Shown here piece by piece: positions 1 to 7,826 of a stretch of 42,138 nt of DNA. The position numbers were made by a program, and so were the translations under genes. Position 1 is the stretch's first letter. The number at the start of each line of letters is the position of its first letter. Below the pieces are notes generated by a model, which made no database searches, was not told the DNA's origin, and saw nothing but the letters and a program-made list of their open reading frames with translations. This stretch comes from CAYUWH01 sp964448615. Lineage in GTDB: Bacteria > Patescibacteriota > Gracilibacteria > Peribacterales > Peribacteraceae. The stretch is taken from positions 1-42,138 of the forward strand of contig CAYUWH010000011.1 in NCBI GenBank assembly GCA_964448615.1, in the 5' to 3' direction.

Positions 1-2
1 TC

Positions 3-389
3 ATGTCCGAACTCGTCAAAGCCATCAAGAAGCACAAGAACCTCTCTCTGGAAAAACAAAAAGAAGCAGGGAGGGCAATCGAAGGAGACATGGAAAAAGA
101 GCACAACAACTTTTTGAAAAAACTGATCGGGCTCTTGGATCGCAAGGAAATCGACACCGCGAATCCCCGCTCATTCATCAATGAAGAAGTCTACGAGACG
201 ATGCCGCAAGAATGGAAAGGCAAGACCGATCAGGCTCTTGTGAATATCGTGCACCAAGTCCAGATGATCGAGGAATTTTTCCGCTCCAAAGAAACCCCGA
301 ACTCCTCCCCGCAACTACAATCGATGATCGAGCATTTGTGGCAGATGAAACAGCGGATCGAGGATAAATATGATGCGTTTAAATTGTAA
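3..389 (+). CDS. Hypothetical protein, charged and helical
   Basis: A 128-residue open frame rich in Lys, Glu and Gln with no signal peptide or membrane segment, so probably a cytosolic helical protein. I do not recognise the family. It starts with ATG two bases into the window, so an upstream start outside the window cannot be excluded. It converges with miaA, and a family-A palindrome lies between them. Coding is supported by the even amino-acid mix and by lack of a better frame on the other strand. No function is proposed. Confidence 0.6.
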   Translation: MSELVKAIKKHKNLSLEKQKEAGRAIEGDMEKEHNNFLKKLIGLLDRKEIDTANPRSFINEEVYETMPQEWKGKTDQALVNIVHQVQMIEEFFRSKETPNSSPQLQSMIEHLWQMKQRIEDKYDAFKL

Positions 390-424
390 AAAACATTTCA
401 TGATTCAATCTTGATGACGTATTT

Positions 425-459
425 CGTGTAGAGACGTGCAAATTGCACGTCTCTACACG
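425..459. repeat. Family A palindrome, copy 1
   Basis: Perfect 35-bp inverted repeat with a single central base (core GTAGAGACGTGCAA and its complement). It lies between the convergent ends of the 3-389 gene and miaA. Other copies are at 3541-3576, 16300-16330 and 18987-19018. Its TAGAGACG edge also holds the stop codon of the relic miaA end at 453-516. It may work as a bidirectional terminator or mRNA 3' end protector (inference). Confidence 0.85.
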
Positions 460-516
460 GTTGCGGCTGCCAAATTTGCCTGAGGAATCCACTGAATCCG
501 CGGATCGCGTTTCCAT
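453..516 (-). pseudogene. Relic second copy of the miaA 3' end
   Basis: Read on the minus strand, this stretch encodes WKRDPRIQWIPQ and ten more residues before TAG. This repeats the sense of the present MiaA C-terminus (WRKDPRIHWIQ) encoded at 560-598. Equivalent codons are 80 bp apart, so the two copies are out of frame with each other, and most nucleotide differences are synonymous. It appears to be the original gene end, displaced by an insertion carrying the repeat at 517-550 and a replacement end. An assembly chimera of two strains is the main alternative. Confidence 0.6.
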
Positions 517-550
517 CCACCTTCGCCTCTGGGGCTACGGTGGGCGGGCC
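517..550. repeat. Family F repeat (CGTAGC / GCGAAG hairpin), copy 1
   Basis: Imperfect hairpin of the form CCACCTTCGCC-loop-GGCTACGGTGGGCGGG. Related copies lie at 7366-7396, 7542-7570 and 20967-21000. This copy sits exactly between the current miaA stop codon and the relic second miaA end. Elements of this general look are common in CPR genomes as far as I know; I cannot name a published family. Confidence 0.7.
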
Positions 551-553
551 ACG

Positions 554-1519
554 TCATGTTGATTGTATCCAATGAATTCTAGGATCTTTTCTCCACCAAA
601 CCATCTGTCGTTTGGCATATTGCCGTGTTTTCGCATCGATCGCCTCCATCAAAAACTTGTCATGCTTCACGGTTTCTAAAGAGCGACCTTCGGCTTTGGC
701 GCGTTCAATCGCCTGCAACATCTCGCGATATCCATGACTCTTCATCGCCGGCGTGGATTCATCATATCCTTTCACACGCAGGCGCTGCACTTCTTCCACC
801 CAACCACTCTCAAGCAAGACGTTCGTGCGCGCTTCGATGCGCTTGGTAAGGGCGTCACGTTCCCACAGCATGCCGAATATCAAGAGGTCATACGGTGAAT
901 GCGTGCTCTTCTTTTGTACCGAAGGCAGATCGCCGGTCACTTCCAAAATCTCCATTGCGCGGATGACGTACGGCTTATTGTTCGGATGAAATGCGGCGGC
1001 AGTTTCCGGATCCATTTTCAGAAGTTTGGCATAGAGCGATTGGCCACGATCTTTGTCGTACTCTTCTTCCAGTTTTTGACGCAAGGCCGGATCCGCAGGC
1101 GGGAGCATCTCCAGGCCATCGATTACGGCACTGATGTACAACATTGATCCTCCAACCAGAATCGGCACGCATTTTCGCGATAAAATTTCCTCAATCGCCG
1201 CAGTCGCCCGTTCCTTGTACCACGCAATCGTCACTTCTTCTTCGGGATTCAGCACATCAAAGAGATGATGCGGCACGCCCTGCTTCTCCTCTTCCGTCAC
1301 CTTCGCCGTCCCGATATCAAGCCCGCGATACAGCTGACGGGAATCTGCATTCACGATCTCCCCTCTGTAAAATCCATGCTCCGCACTTGTGCGCCCGATG
1401 TCTTGCGCAAGTCGAATCGAAAATGCTGTTTTTCCGCTGCACGTCGGACCAAGCACTACAATGAGTGGATGTTTTTTGGTGGTGAGATGCGCGGTGCACA
1501 GCGAACTCGTATCAAGCAT
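554..1519 (-). CDS. miaA: tRNA dimethylallyltransferase MiaA
   Basis: Transfers a dimethylallyl group to N6 of A37 in tRNAs that read UNN codons; cytosolic. The 321-residue protein has the P-loop GPTCSGKT near residue 25, then NADSRQLYRG and the DIGTAK motif, GGSMLYI, and the C-terminal YAKRQ-(10)-W region typical of the family. Length is normal. The start ATG at 1519 is preceded by TATTCT eight bases upstream and no Shine-Dalgarno site, suggesting a leaderless mRNA. It is divergent from clpP. Oddity: the last 12 codons are AT-richer than the gene and a second, GC-richer version of the same end lies just downstream (453-516). Confidence 0.96.
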   Translation of the reverse strand: MLDTSSLCTAHLTTKKHPLIVVLGPTCSGKTAFSIRLAQDIGRTSAEHGFYRGEIVNADSRQLYRGLDIGTAKVTEEEKQGVPHHLFDVLNPEEEVTIAWYKERATAAIEEILSRKCVPILVGGSMLYISAVIDGLEMLPPADPALRQKLEEEYDKDRGQSLYAKLLKMDPETAAAFHPNNKPYVIRAMEILEVTGDLPSVQKKSTHSPYDLLIFGMLWERDALTKRIEARTNVLLESGWVEEVQRLRVKGYDESTPAMKSHGYREMLQAIERAKAEGRSLETVKHDKFLMEAIDAKTRQYAKRQMVWWRKDPRIHWIQST

Positions 1520-1621
1520 TGCACCATAGAATACGGCAACTGCCTACTCCTGCAAGCTGACGAAACGCAGTATAGTGGTCGTGAAACGTTTACTTCCGCT
1601 ATTTCCTTCCCTCGTTTCCCA

Positions 1622-2250
1622 ATGCATCCCAAGATCCAAAGTATTTATGCCGGCATCAGCCGCGGACATATCACGCCGCAGAATACGCTGATCCCGACTG
1701 TCATTGAAAAAACACAGTTCGGCGAGCGCGTGTACGACATTTATTCCCGCCTCCTCGAAGAGCGCATCGTCTTCCTCGGTACGCCGATCAACGATGATGT
1801 CGCCAACTCCATTATCGCGCAGCTGCTCTTCTTGGAAAAGGAAGATACCAAGAAGGACATCACGCTCTATGTGAACTCGCCCGGTGGACAGGTCACCTCC
1901 ACGCTCGCGATGTACGACACCATGCAACACGTGCAACCTGACGTGTCGACGGTTTGTCTTGGTATGGCTGCCTCCGGAGGAGCCGTGATTCTCATGGGTG
2001 GTGCTTCCAAGAAGCGCTTCGCACTCAAGCACTCCGAGATCATGATCCACCAACCACTCGGCGGCGCAGAGGGTCAGGCGACGGACATCGCCATCCATGC
2101 CGAACACATCGTGCAGATGAAGCAGCTCCTCAACGAACTCATTGCACAGCACACCGGCAAAAAGCTCGAGGTGGTGAAGAGTGATACCGAGCGCGATAAA
2201 TTCCTTACGGCAAAAGAGGCATTGGCCTACGGATTGATTGATAAGATTAT
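1622..2250 (+). CDS. clpP: ATP-dependent Clp protease proteolytic subunit (3' end lost in gap)
   Basis: Serine peptidase that forms the barrel partnering ClpX/ClpA-type unfoldases. The catalytic triad is visible: Ser118 in GMAASGG, His143 in IMIHQP and an Asp in SDTERD. Also present are the NSPGG oxyanion-loop motif and the C-terminal AYGLIDKI that precedes the final few residues. About 209 residues are present and only a short tail is missing in the run of N. I chose ATG 1622 because homology begins there; upstream in-frame sequence overlaps the miaA promoter and 5' end. No Shine-Dalgarno site; the leader is C/T-rich, with a possible -10 TATAGT about 45 bases upstream. Confidence 0.95.
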
Positions 2251-2350
2251 NNNNNNNNNNNNNNNNNNNNNNNNNNNNNNNNNNNNNNNNNNNNNNNNNN
2301 NNNNNNNNNNNNNNNNNNNNNNNNNNNNNNNNNNNNNNNNNNNNNNNNNN
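2251..2350. other. Assembly gap (100 N)
   Basis: Exactly 100 N, the default scaffolding size, so the true length is unknown. It removes the clpP 3' end and the clpP-tgt intergenic start. Frames drawn across it are meaningless. Confidence 0.99.
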
Positions 2351-2420
2351 CAGAACGCGGCAAGCCACGGGTTCACAATCGCATCGTTCCCGCAAGGAAA
2401 AGTTGCTATACTGCGCCACC

Positions 2421-3548
2421 ATGTTCAACCTCTTTGCCACAAGCGCGCTCGGCAGACGCGGCCGCATCACCACACCGCACGGCACGATTGAAACGCCCGT
2501 CTTTTTTCCGGTCGGAACCGCGGGCGCGATGCGCGGCATCACGTTTGAGGATCTGCATGCACTCGGCGCGCAGGTGTTGCTCTGCAATACGTATCACCTG
2601 CATCTCCAGCCGGGAGAAGACACCGTGCAGGCAGCAGGCGGACTGCATGAATTCGTTGGATGGAACAAACCCATTCTCACGGATTCCGGCGGATTTCAGG
2701 TGTTCTCGATGCGTGAAAACGGACTCAAAATCGAAGAACACGGGGTGAAGTTTAAGTCCCATCTCGATGGCTCACCACTCTTCATCGGCCCGGAAGAAGC
2801 GATGCACATTCAACATAAACTCGGCGCCGACATCATCATGTGCTTTGATCAGTGTCCACCTTCCACCGCTCCGCGTAGTGAGATTGAAGAAGCAGTGGAT
2901 CGAACAATTCGGTGGGCGAAGGAATGTAAGAAGTGGCATGACCAATTGAAGAGTCCGAAGAAACCGAGGAGTCCGAGGAATGGCAGTATTTCTTCGGACT
3001 CTTCGGCCTCCTCGGTTTCCTCCCCGTTACTCTTCGGCATCGTACAAGGCGGCCTTCACCGAGATCTTCGTAAAAAATGCGCGGAAGAACTCATCGCAAT
3101 CGGCTTCGATGGCTATGCCGTCGGCGGACTCGCAGTGGGAGAAACGGAACAAGAAATGTACAGCGTCCTCGATGATGTATGTCCGATCTTGCCGGAAGAT
3201 AAACCGCGTTACCTGATGGGAGTCGGACGCATACGGCAGCATCGCGAAGCGATCAAGCGCGGCATTGATATGTTCGACTGCGTGCTCCCCATGCGCGAAG
3301 CGCGTCACGGAAGTTTGTATCTGAGCAACGGGGAAGAACTCCGCATCATCAATGCACAATGGAAGAACAATCACGAGGTGATTGATGTCGACTCCCCTTC
3401 TCCGTTCAGTAGACACCACAAGCGCAGTTACCTGCATCATCTCTTCAAAGCCAAAGAGCGTTTGGCCGAAACCATCGCCTGTATGCAAAACATGGGCGTC
3501 ACCTTAGAGGCAATGCGGGCGTTGCATGAGGAAATGGAAAAAATGTAG
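2421..3548 (+). CDS. tgt: tRNA-guanine transglycosylase (Tgt-like), zinc site lost
   Basis: Family role: exchanges G34 of GUN-anticodon tRNAs for queuine/preQ1. The 375-residue protein keeps the substrate motif TDSGGFQVFS (Asp88), GIVQGG, GGLAVGE and the nucleophile region DMFDCVLP (Asp286). The structural zinc site, normally C-x-C-x2-C plus a His 26 residues later, reads Ser325, Ser327, Ser330 and Gln356, so all four ligands are gone. A Ser/Pro/Lys-rich stretch just before LLFGIVQGG is encoded by a palindromic repeat (2953-3030). The stop TAG lies in a family-A palindrome. Start ATG 2421 has TATACT eight bases upstream, which suggests a leaderless mRNA. Activity cannot be assumed. Confidence 0.92.
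   Translation: MFNLFATSALGRRGRITTPHGTIETPVFFPVGTAGAMRGITFEDLHALGAQVLLCNTYHLHLQPGEDTVQAAGGLHEFVGWNKPILTDSGGFQVFSMRENGLKIEEHGVKFKSHLDGSPLFIGPEEAMHIQHKLGADIIMCFDQCPPSTAPRSEIEEAVDRTIRWAKECKKWHDQLKSPKKPRSPRNGSISSDSSASSVSSPLLFGIVQGGLHRDLRKKCAEELIAIGFDGYAVGGLAVGETEQEMYSVLDDVCPILPEDKPRYLMGVGRIRQHREAIKRGIDMFDCVLPMREARHGSLYLSNGEELRIINAQWKNNHEVIDVDSPSPFSRHHKRSYLHHLFKAKERLAETIACMQNMGVTLEAMRALHEEMEKM
2953..3030. repeat. Palindromic element inserted in frame in tgt
   Basis: Two arms built from repeated GAGTCCGAAGAAACCGAGGA-like units face each other around a short centre. The encoded residues (SPKKPRSPRNG, then SSDSSASSVSS) have no counterpart in typical Tgt, which continues directly to the ALFGIVQGG strand. 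The insertion keeps the reading frame. Confidence 0.75.
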
Positions 3549-3576
3549 AGACGCAAAATTTTGCGTCTCTACATTT
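3541..3576. repeat. Family A palindrome, copy 2
   Basis: Perfect 36-bp even palindrome with core GTAGAGACGCAAAA. It overlaps the last codons of tgt, whose stop codon TAG is the TAG of this repeat, and it separates tgt from the convergent rplU. Confidence 0.9.
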
Positions 3577-3588
3577 TATAGATCATTG

Positions 3589-3903
3589 TTAGAGGCTGAT
3601 TTTCACCACCTCCACCTTCGTGAAATCCTGGCGGTGACCGCGGGTCTTTTGGAAGCGCTTTCTGCGGCGCATGCGGTAGACGCGGATTTTGTCATCACGG
3701 CCGTGTTCGAGAACTTTCACTTCGACGGAAGCGCCGCTCACAAAGGGGGCACCAAGCGTGATATCACCCTCGCCCTTGGCAACGAGCAGGACATTCTCAA
3801 ACTTCATTTTTTCGCCCTTTTCAGCATCCAGCAAGGGCACGTTAAGCGTGTCACCTTCTTGGACCTTTTCCTGGAAGCCGGCAATTTCGACAATGGCAAA
3901 CAT
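3589..3903 (-). CDS. rplU: 50S ribosomal protein L21
   Basis: Primary 23S rRNA-binding protein. The 104 residues begin MFAIVEIAGFQEKV, as in the family, then show the VLLVAKG and GAPFVSGASVEVKVLEHGRDDKI strands and the basic RMRRRKRFQKTRGHRQ stretch near the C-terminus. The frame stays open upstream to 3957, but the family start is the ATG at 3903. In most bacteria rpmA follows; here rpmA is about 17 kb away, fitting the scattered ribosomal genes of CPR. It converges with tgt. Confidence 0.96.
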   Translation of the reverse strand: MFAIVEIAGFQEKVQEGDTLNVPLLDAEKGEKMKFENVLLVAKGEGDITLGAPFVSGASVEVKVLEHGRDDKIRVYRMRRRKRFQKTRGHRQDFTKVEVVKISL

Positions 3904-4019
3904 GATAAACTGGTGCGTAAGTGGGCGGAGTCTACGGAAAAACAGCCACGCACGCAAGTCAGAATTGGAAAGAGTCCGGTATGGTACCGGACCCTTTCAG
4001 GACCGCCATTCTCACTAGT

Positions 4020-4199
4020 TTAACGCTCTCCGCCCTTGCGGCCTGCTTCACTGGCCCGTCCGGGGTCGTTTTTTAAGTTCCCGCCGGATTCGCTGCCACC
4101 CTGGCTCTGGCCCTCTCGGCCCATTTCGCTCTGCCTGTCGGTATCCATGGAATTACCCATGTTGGCACCCTTCTGGGTGTTCATGTCTTGTTCTGCCAT
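4020..4199 (-). CDS. Small KGG-motif stress-type protein
   Basis: A 59-residue, very hydrophilic, Gly/Ser/Asp/Gln-rich protein that ends in GRASEAGRKGGER. This matches the KGG repeat found in bacterial general-stress proteins such as GsiB-like and Con-10-like proteins (family knowledge). It is probably intrinsically disordered and cytosolic. The open frame continues upstream to 4253, but the ATG at 4199 (MAEQDMN) fits the family and follows a C/T-rich leader. It has no clear operon partner. Function beyond a likely desiccation/stress role is not known. Confidence 0.75.
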   Translation of the reverse strand: MAEQDMNTQKGANMGNSMDTDRQSEMGREGQSQGGSESGGNLKNDPGRASEAGRKGGER

Positions 4200-4542
4200 A
4201 GAAATAATGGGGGAAAGATACAAATTGCGAGCATGTTGATCGCATCCTTTCATGACGCGTCGCTTCCAATGGACTTACGCAAATGGATGAGGAATGCGGA
4301 CCTTGCCCATGCTCATGGCCGGCATGACGGCTTATCGGCTCGACGCTGACCCGGTCCTGTACCTCTCCCTCACTTGTCCTTCGGCAAGGAACAAGCTTCT
4401 GTCATGCACAAGCAAGGAAGCGGTTTTTGAAAACACAATAAACGCCGAAAGAAGAGCGGCGATTTTTGTCATAGTCGACAAAGATTACCGTCCCGAGCAT
4501 TCGCAACTGGACCATTTGTACTTCTCTTTCTCTTCACTTTTT
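4200..4542. other. Intergenic region upstream of the surface cluster
   Basis: No convincing gene. It holds an inverted repeat at 4373-4395 (CTTGTCCTT / AAGGAACAAG around CGGC), a terminator-like hairpin at 4443-4467, a partial palindrome TTTGTC-atagtc-GACAAA just after it, and a C/T-rich tract immediately before the start codon at 4543. Confidence 0.6.
4443..4467 (+). terminator. Hairpin with T-tract
   Basis: Stem CGCCG / CGGCG with a nine-base purine loop, followed by ATTTTT. It lies before the 4543 gene with no plus-strand gene directly upstream, so it could end transcription arriving from further left or act as a leader hairpin. Confidence 0.5.
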
Positions 4543-5691
4543 ATGAAGAACATCATAGCAGGGCCTCCAGCATGGAGCGAAGGCCTACTCCGCGGCGTGG
4601 CACTGACCGGCATCGCTCTCGCGCTGACACTTCTTATGGTAGCCGGCAAGAGCATGGCGGTCGGCAACGGCAACGGCATCGAAGTCGTGACGCCTCGCAT
4701 CGTCAATGCGCACACCGGACCCGTCTATTGGGTCACGATCTTCGTGAACGCGCCGATCCACAACGCACCGGCAGGAACATACCAAAAGAATGCGGTACCT
4801 TTGCAGTACAGCCTCACATGGGGTGTCTGCCAAAATCGCATCACGACCGTACGTGTCGTGGGACGTTATGACACGACAGGCGGAAAACAAACGACGTTGG
4901 AAGGAACAAATGCCAACTGGCAGAACGTCTACTCGAAGGTCGTGGAAAGCGGCGTCTGTCCTGTGGGAACGCCAGCGGCTTCAGACGGTGCCATTCAGTG
5001 CTTCCAGTATCAAAACTTCAGCGACACATTGAATCTTTCCAATCTTTCGCCGGGCGCGTGCAGTACAACACTGCAGATGGTGGCCAAAGCAGGAGTATCC
5101 GGTCCCGGGTTACCAGTGGATGTTCCGCCGCCGCCTACCGATGACAGCCTCTTGCGCACGGACCCGTCGATCAGCAGCGGCTTCGCGCACGGTGTAAACC
5201 TGTGGCTAAACTTCTGTGAACCGAGCACCAGTAGTTCAAGCTCCTTGAGTTCCAGTATGAGCTCCTCGAGCTCGTACAGCTCTTCGGCACAAAGCCAGTA
5301 CAGCCATCCCTCGTCGCAGAGCTCCTACAGCTCGCAGCCCACGTGCCCATGGTGTGGCACGTCCAGCGCGATGAGTTATCCTTCTTCCTCTGCGCACAGC
5401 TCGGTCTACAGTCAACCGACAGGCTGCAATACCTGCGGCGGAGGGGTGCCTTGGGGCAGGAATCATCGCCAATGGGGATGGGGACAAATGGCGAACGTCT
5501 GGAATAACGCGAACACCACGGTCAACAATCAGGTGAATGCGCTGAGCCAGAACAACACGGCGATCTGGCAGGGTGGCGGTGGTTTCCAAAAAGCCTTTGC
5601 CGCTCCCACTGCCAACACCACGGTCAACAATCAGGTGAATGCCGGATCCGTCAACAATGTATGGGTGCAGCAGCGCAACTGGGGGTGGTAA
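4543..5691 (+). CDS. Exported serine-rich surface protein (protein A)
   Basis: A 382-residue protein with one N-terminal hydrophobic segment (about residues 14-35) that ends in a likely signal cleavage region before AVGNGNGIE. It then has a roughly 180-residue domain beginning GNGNGIEVVTPRIVNAHTGPVYW, with several cysteines. Next comes a Ser-rich linker of about 60 residues with CPWCG and CNTCGGG, and a tail in which NTTVNNQVNA occurs twice. The domain is nearly identical, also at DNA level, to residues 452-640 of the 7827 protein. I do not recognise the domain family. ATG 4543 is chosen because the signal peptide follows it; there is no Shine-Dalgarno site and the leader is pyrimidine-rich. 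A terminator follows. Confidence 0.82.
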   Translation: MKNIIAGPPAWSEGLLRGVALTGIALALTLLMVAGKSMAVGNGNGIEVVTPRIVNAHTGPVYWVTIFVNAPIHNAPAGTYQKNAVPLQYSLTWGVCQNRITTVRVVGRYDTTGGKQTTLEGTNANWQNVYSKVVESGVCPVGTPAASDGAIQCFQYQNFSDTLNLSNLSPGACSTTLQMVAKAGVSGPGLPVDVPPPPTDDSLLRTDPSISSGFAHGVNLWLNFCEPSTSSSSSLSSSMSSSSSYSSSAQSQYSHPSSQSSYSSQPTCPWCGTSSAMSYPSSSAHSSVYSQPTGCNTCGGGVPWGRNHRQWGWGQMANVWNNANTTVNNQVNALSQNNTAIWQGGGGFQKAFAAPTANTTVNNQVNAGSVNNVWVQQRNWGW

Positions 5692-5713
5692 ACACACGAC
5701 GAGATAGATCTGC

Positions 5714-5737
5714 AAAAAGGGGCTTCGGCCCCTTTTT
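5714..5737 (+). terminator. Intrinsic terminator after protein A gene
   Basis: Stem AAAAAGGGGC, loop TTCG, then GCCCCTTTTT, about 20 bp after the stop codon at 5691. The A-rich left arm and T-rich right arm make it potentially bidirectional. Confidence 0.9.
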
Positions 5738-5883
5738 GCTTGCAAGCAATCCGCCTAAGCGCGCTTCGCACCGCTCACATGATTGATACAAATCTCAACA
5801 ATATTGGTCAGTTCCCTCAACGTGTTACGTCGAGTGTGAGACGTAGCAATGTGCATTTTCTATCTCTCTTCACTGCAAGCTGT

Positions 5884-7209
5884 ATGAATCAAAAGTCACT
5901 CATGGGAAGAAGCATGGCAACATTCACGATGGTGCTTGGATTGCTGTCGCCAGGAGCGGGAATGGCAGCAGATATCGACGCCGCAGCTTCACCCTATGGA
6001 AACCGTGACATGAGTGCGCCTGTTGAATTGGATCGCGCGTACCGATTGCCCGGCATTTTCGCGATTGATCCAAAGGTCACGCAGCAGGAAGGAACGCTTG
6101 AAGGAACGTTTACGGCCTGGAACAACGAAGAAGCGGTCATGGGCGGACTCCAATACACCATGCAAGTATGGAAAGAGCACCTGTTGTATGCAGAAACGGC
6201 GATGCGCGAACCATTTTCCTTGAATGCAAAAGAGGAGCGCACGATGAGATTTTCCTATGCATTGCCCTCACTGCCAGCGGGAACCTACACATTCAGAATT
6301 CAAATGGTGACGAATGACGGGCGCGCGCTCGGATGGGCCGATCATCCGTTGAAGCTTGAGCGCGGAACATCATCGTTCGTGGAACTGACTCCCCTCTCGC
6401 TTTCCTTGCCGGAATTCAGCGGGCAAAACCTTGAGCCGCTCAGCGGACCGAACGTCTCCGCAAAGAGTTCATTTACTTTGGAAGCATCCGTGAAAAATCT
6501 CGGCTCCGCGCCGCTGACACTTACACCGTTCCTGGAGGTCTACCGCTTTGATATCGCGACGGGCAATCCGGAAACGCTGCGCAGCCAAGCCGTCACATTG
6601 CAAGCTGGAGAACAGCGGCAACTCAGCTTCCCCGTGCAAGCAGCATCGAGCGCAGGCGTCTACGCGGGATTGCTGCACCTCGCGAACGCACAGGGAAAGA
6701 TTCTTTCGTCACTGGGTGAATACCGATGGGTCGTGCGTGGCGCAAGTGCGGACGTATTCCCCCTGAGAATTTCGCAACTCGGTCAGAAGGCCGGCGAGCA
6801 AACGATTATGAAACTTGATTTCGTCGGGGCACCGGATGCGGAGACCGTCTCGAAGGCAAGCATTCAAGTGGAAATGACGGATGCAAACGGCATCGTGGCA
6901 AGTGCGGCCTTGAACGACCTTGAGCTGACCGATGCGATCACGGAGAGCAATGTGCGTTTACAACTGACGCGAGATCTTGTCGGCGCCCCCACCATTCGGA
7001 CGATCATCCGCAATGACCAAGGCATCGTCCTCAAAGAAACCAAGACCGCGATTGCCTTATCTCTCGATTCGATCGCACCGCCCGCCTCATCTGCCGCATC
7101 AAACATCATTTCGATTCTCCTGATGGTGATCCTGGCCACCGCCATCATGGCGGGCTGTATCTATATTCTTTCCCGCAGCAGGAATCCGTTACTTCAGAGA
7201 GCCGCATGA
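5884..7209 (+). CDS. Exported membrane-anchored protein (protein B)
   Basis: A 441-residue protein with an N-terminal signal peptide ending around GMAAD, a large beta-rich extracellular region and one C-terminal membrane segment (about residues 410-432, IISILLMVILATAIMAGCIYIL) followed by a short basic tail. It is paralogous over nearly its whole length to residues 1-430 of the 7827 protein; shared blocks include AYRLPGIFA/GVFA, FTAWNNE, RVQMVT/RIQMVT, LDFVGAPDAET and SNVRL. The frame is open from 5740, and ATG 5884 is preferred because the signal peptide starts there. No Shine-Dalgarno site; a C/T-rich leader precedes it. Family and function unknown. Confidence 0.82.
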   Translation: MNQKSLMGRSMATFTMVLGLLSPGAGMAADIDAAASPYGNRDMSAPVELDRAYRLPGIFAIDPKVTQQEGTLEGTFTAWNNEEAVMGGLQYTMQVWKEHLLYAETAMREPFSLNAKEERTMRFSYALPSLPAGTYTFRIQMVTNDGRALGWADHPLKLERGTSSFVELTPLSLSLPEFSGQNLEPLSGPNVSAKSSFTLEASVKNLGSAPLTLTPFLEVYRFDIATGNPETLRSQAVTLQAGEQRQLSFPVQAASSAGVYAGLLHLANAQGKILSSLGEYRWVVRGASADVFPLRISQLGQKAGEQTIMKLDFVGAPDAETVSKASIQVEMTDANGIVASAALNDLELTDAITESNVRLQLTRDLVGAPTIRTIIRNDQGIVLKETKTAIALSLDSIAPPASSAASNIISILLMVILATAIMAGCIYILSRSRNPLLQRAA

Positions 7210-7396
7210 TATCTCTGGTAGACCTGACGGTCGGAGGGGAACCACTGATGGTCAGCAACGGCCCGAACGCGTATACCGCCCGTTCGGCCTCCCTGGTGAC
7301 ACAGAGAGCCGCCCGGAACCCTCAAAAGAAACTGCATCATTGTAGTTTGTTGCATCAGCCAATTTCGACGTAGCTCCCGCAGGAGCGAAGATGGGA
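7210..7396. other. Intergenic region with strong hairpins, no clear gene
   Basis: Between protein B and tRNA-Gln. It contains a GGCCCGAACG / CGTTCGGCC hairpin around 7258-7288, a small ACCA-ct-ga-TGGT palindrome before it, and a family F-like hairpin at 7366-7396 (CGTAGC...GCGAAG) abutting the tRNA CCA end. Short open frames here on the minus strand cross the tRNA and look non-coding. I do not recognise an RNA family. Confidence 0.5.
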
Positions 7397-7586
<190 letters not shown>

Positions 7587-7753
7587 CAGACGCTGCCCAT
7601 GGTAGCAGCTTCAGAGGCCTAGTAAAACGCAGATAAAAGATCAATAACCCTATTTTACTGTAAATAGTATTTCACCATGTATTTACCGTAAATTCCTCTA
7701 TACATAATGAATATAAGGGCGAAAACCAATGTTTTCTTTGGCAAATATGCCTA

Positions 7754-7782
7754 TTGACACATTATATAATAATACGTAAAAT
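7754..7782 (+). promoter_or_regulatory. Sigma-70-type promoter of the giant LPQTG gene
   Basis: TTGACA at 7754-7759, a 17-bp spacer and TAAAAT at 7777-7782. The predicted leader of about 38 nt has a GC-rich hairpin (ccctgcgg / ccgcggg-like) and ends in the pyrimidine tract TTCTCCTTCTTTCTT just before ATG. Confidence 0.75.
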
Positions 7783-7826
7783 CGACAACCCTGCGGACTC
7801 TGCCCGCGGGATTCTCCTTCTTTCTT

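Noticed and set aside
1265..2491. One long frame reading from the miaA promoter through clpP and across the gap
   Set aside because: The upstream part is antisense to miaA and the downstream part crosses N of unknown length; only 1622-2250 matches ClpP.
5236..5745. 169-codon minus-strand frame opposite the Ser-rich part of protein A
   Set aside because: Mirror of Ser-rich repeats and of the terminator; no start signal and unlikely composition.
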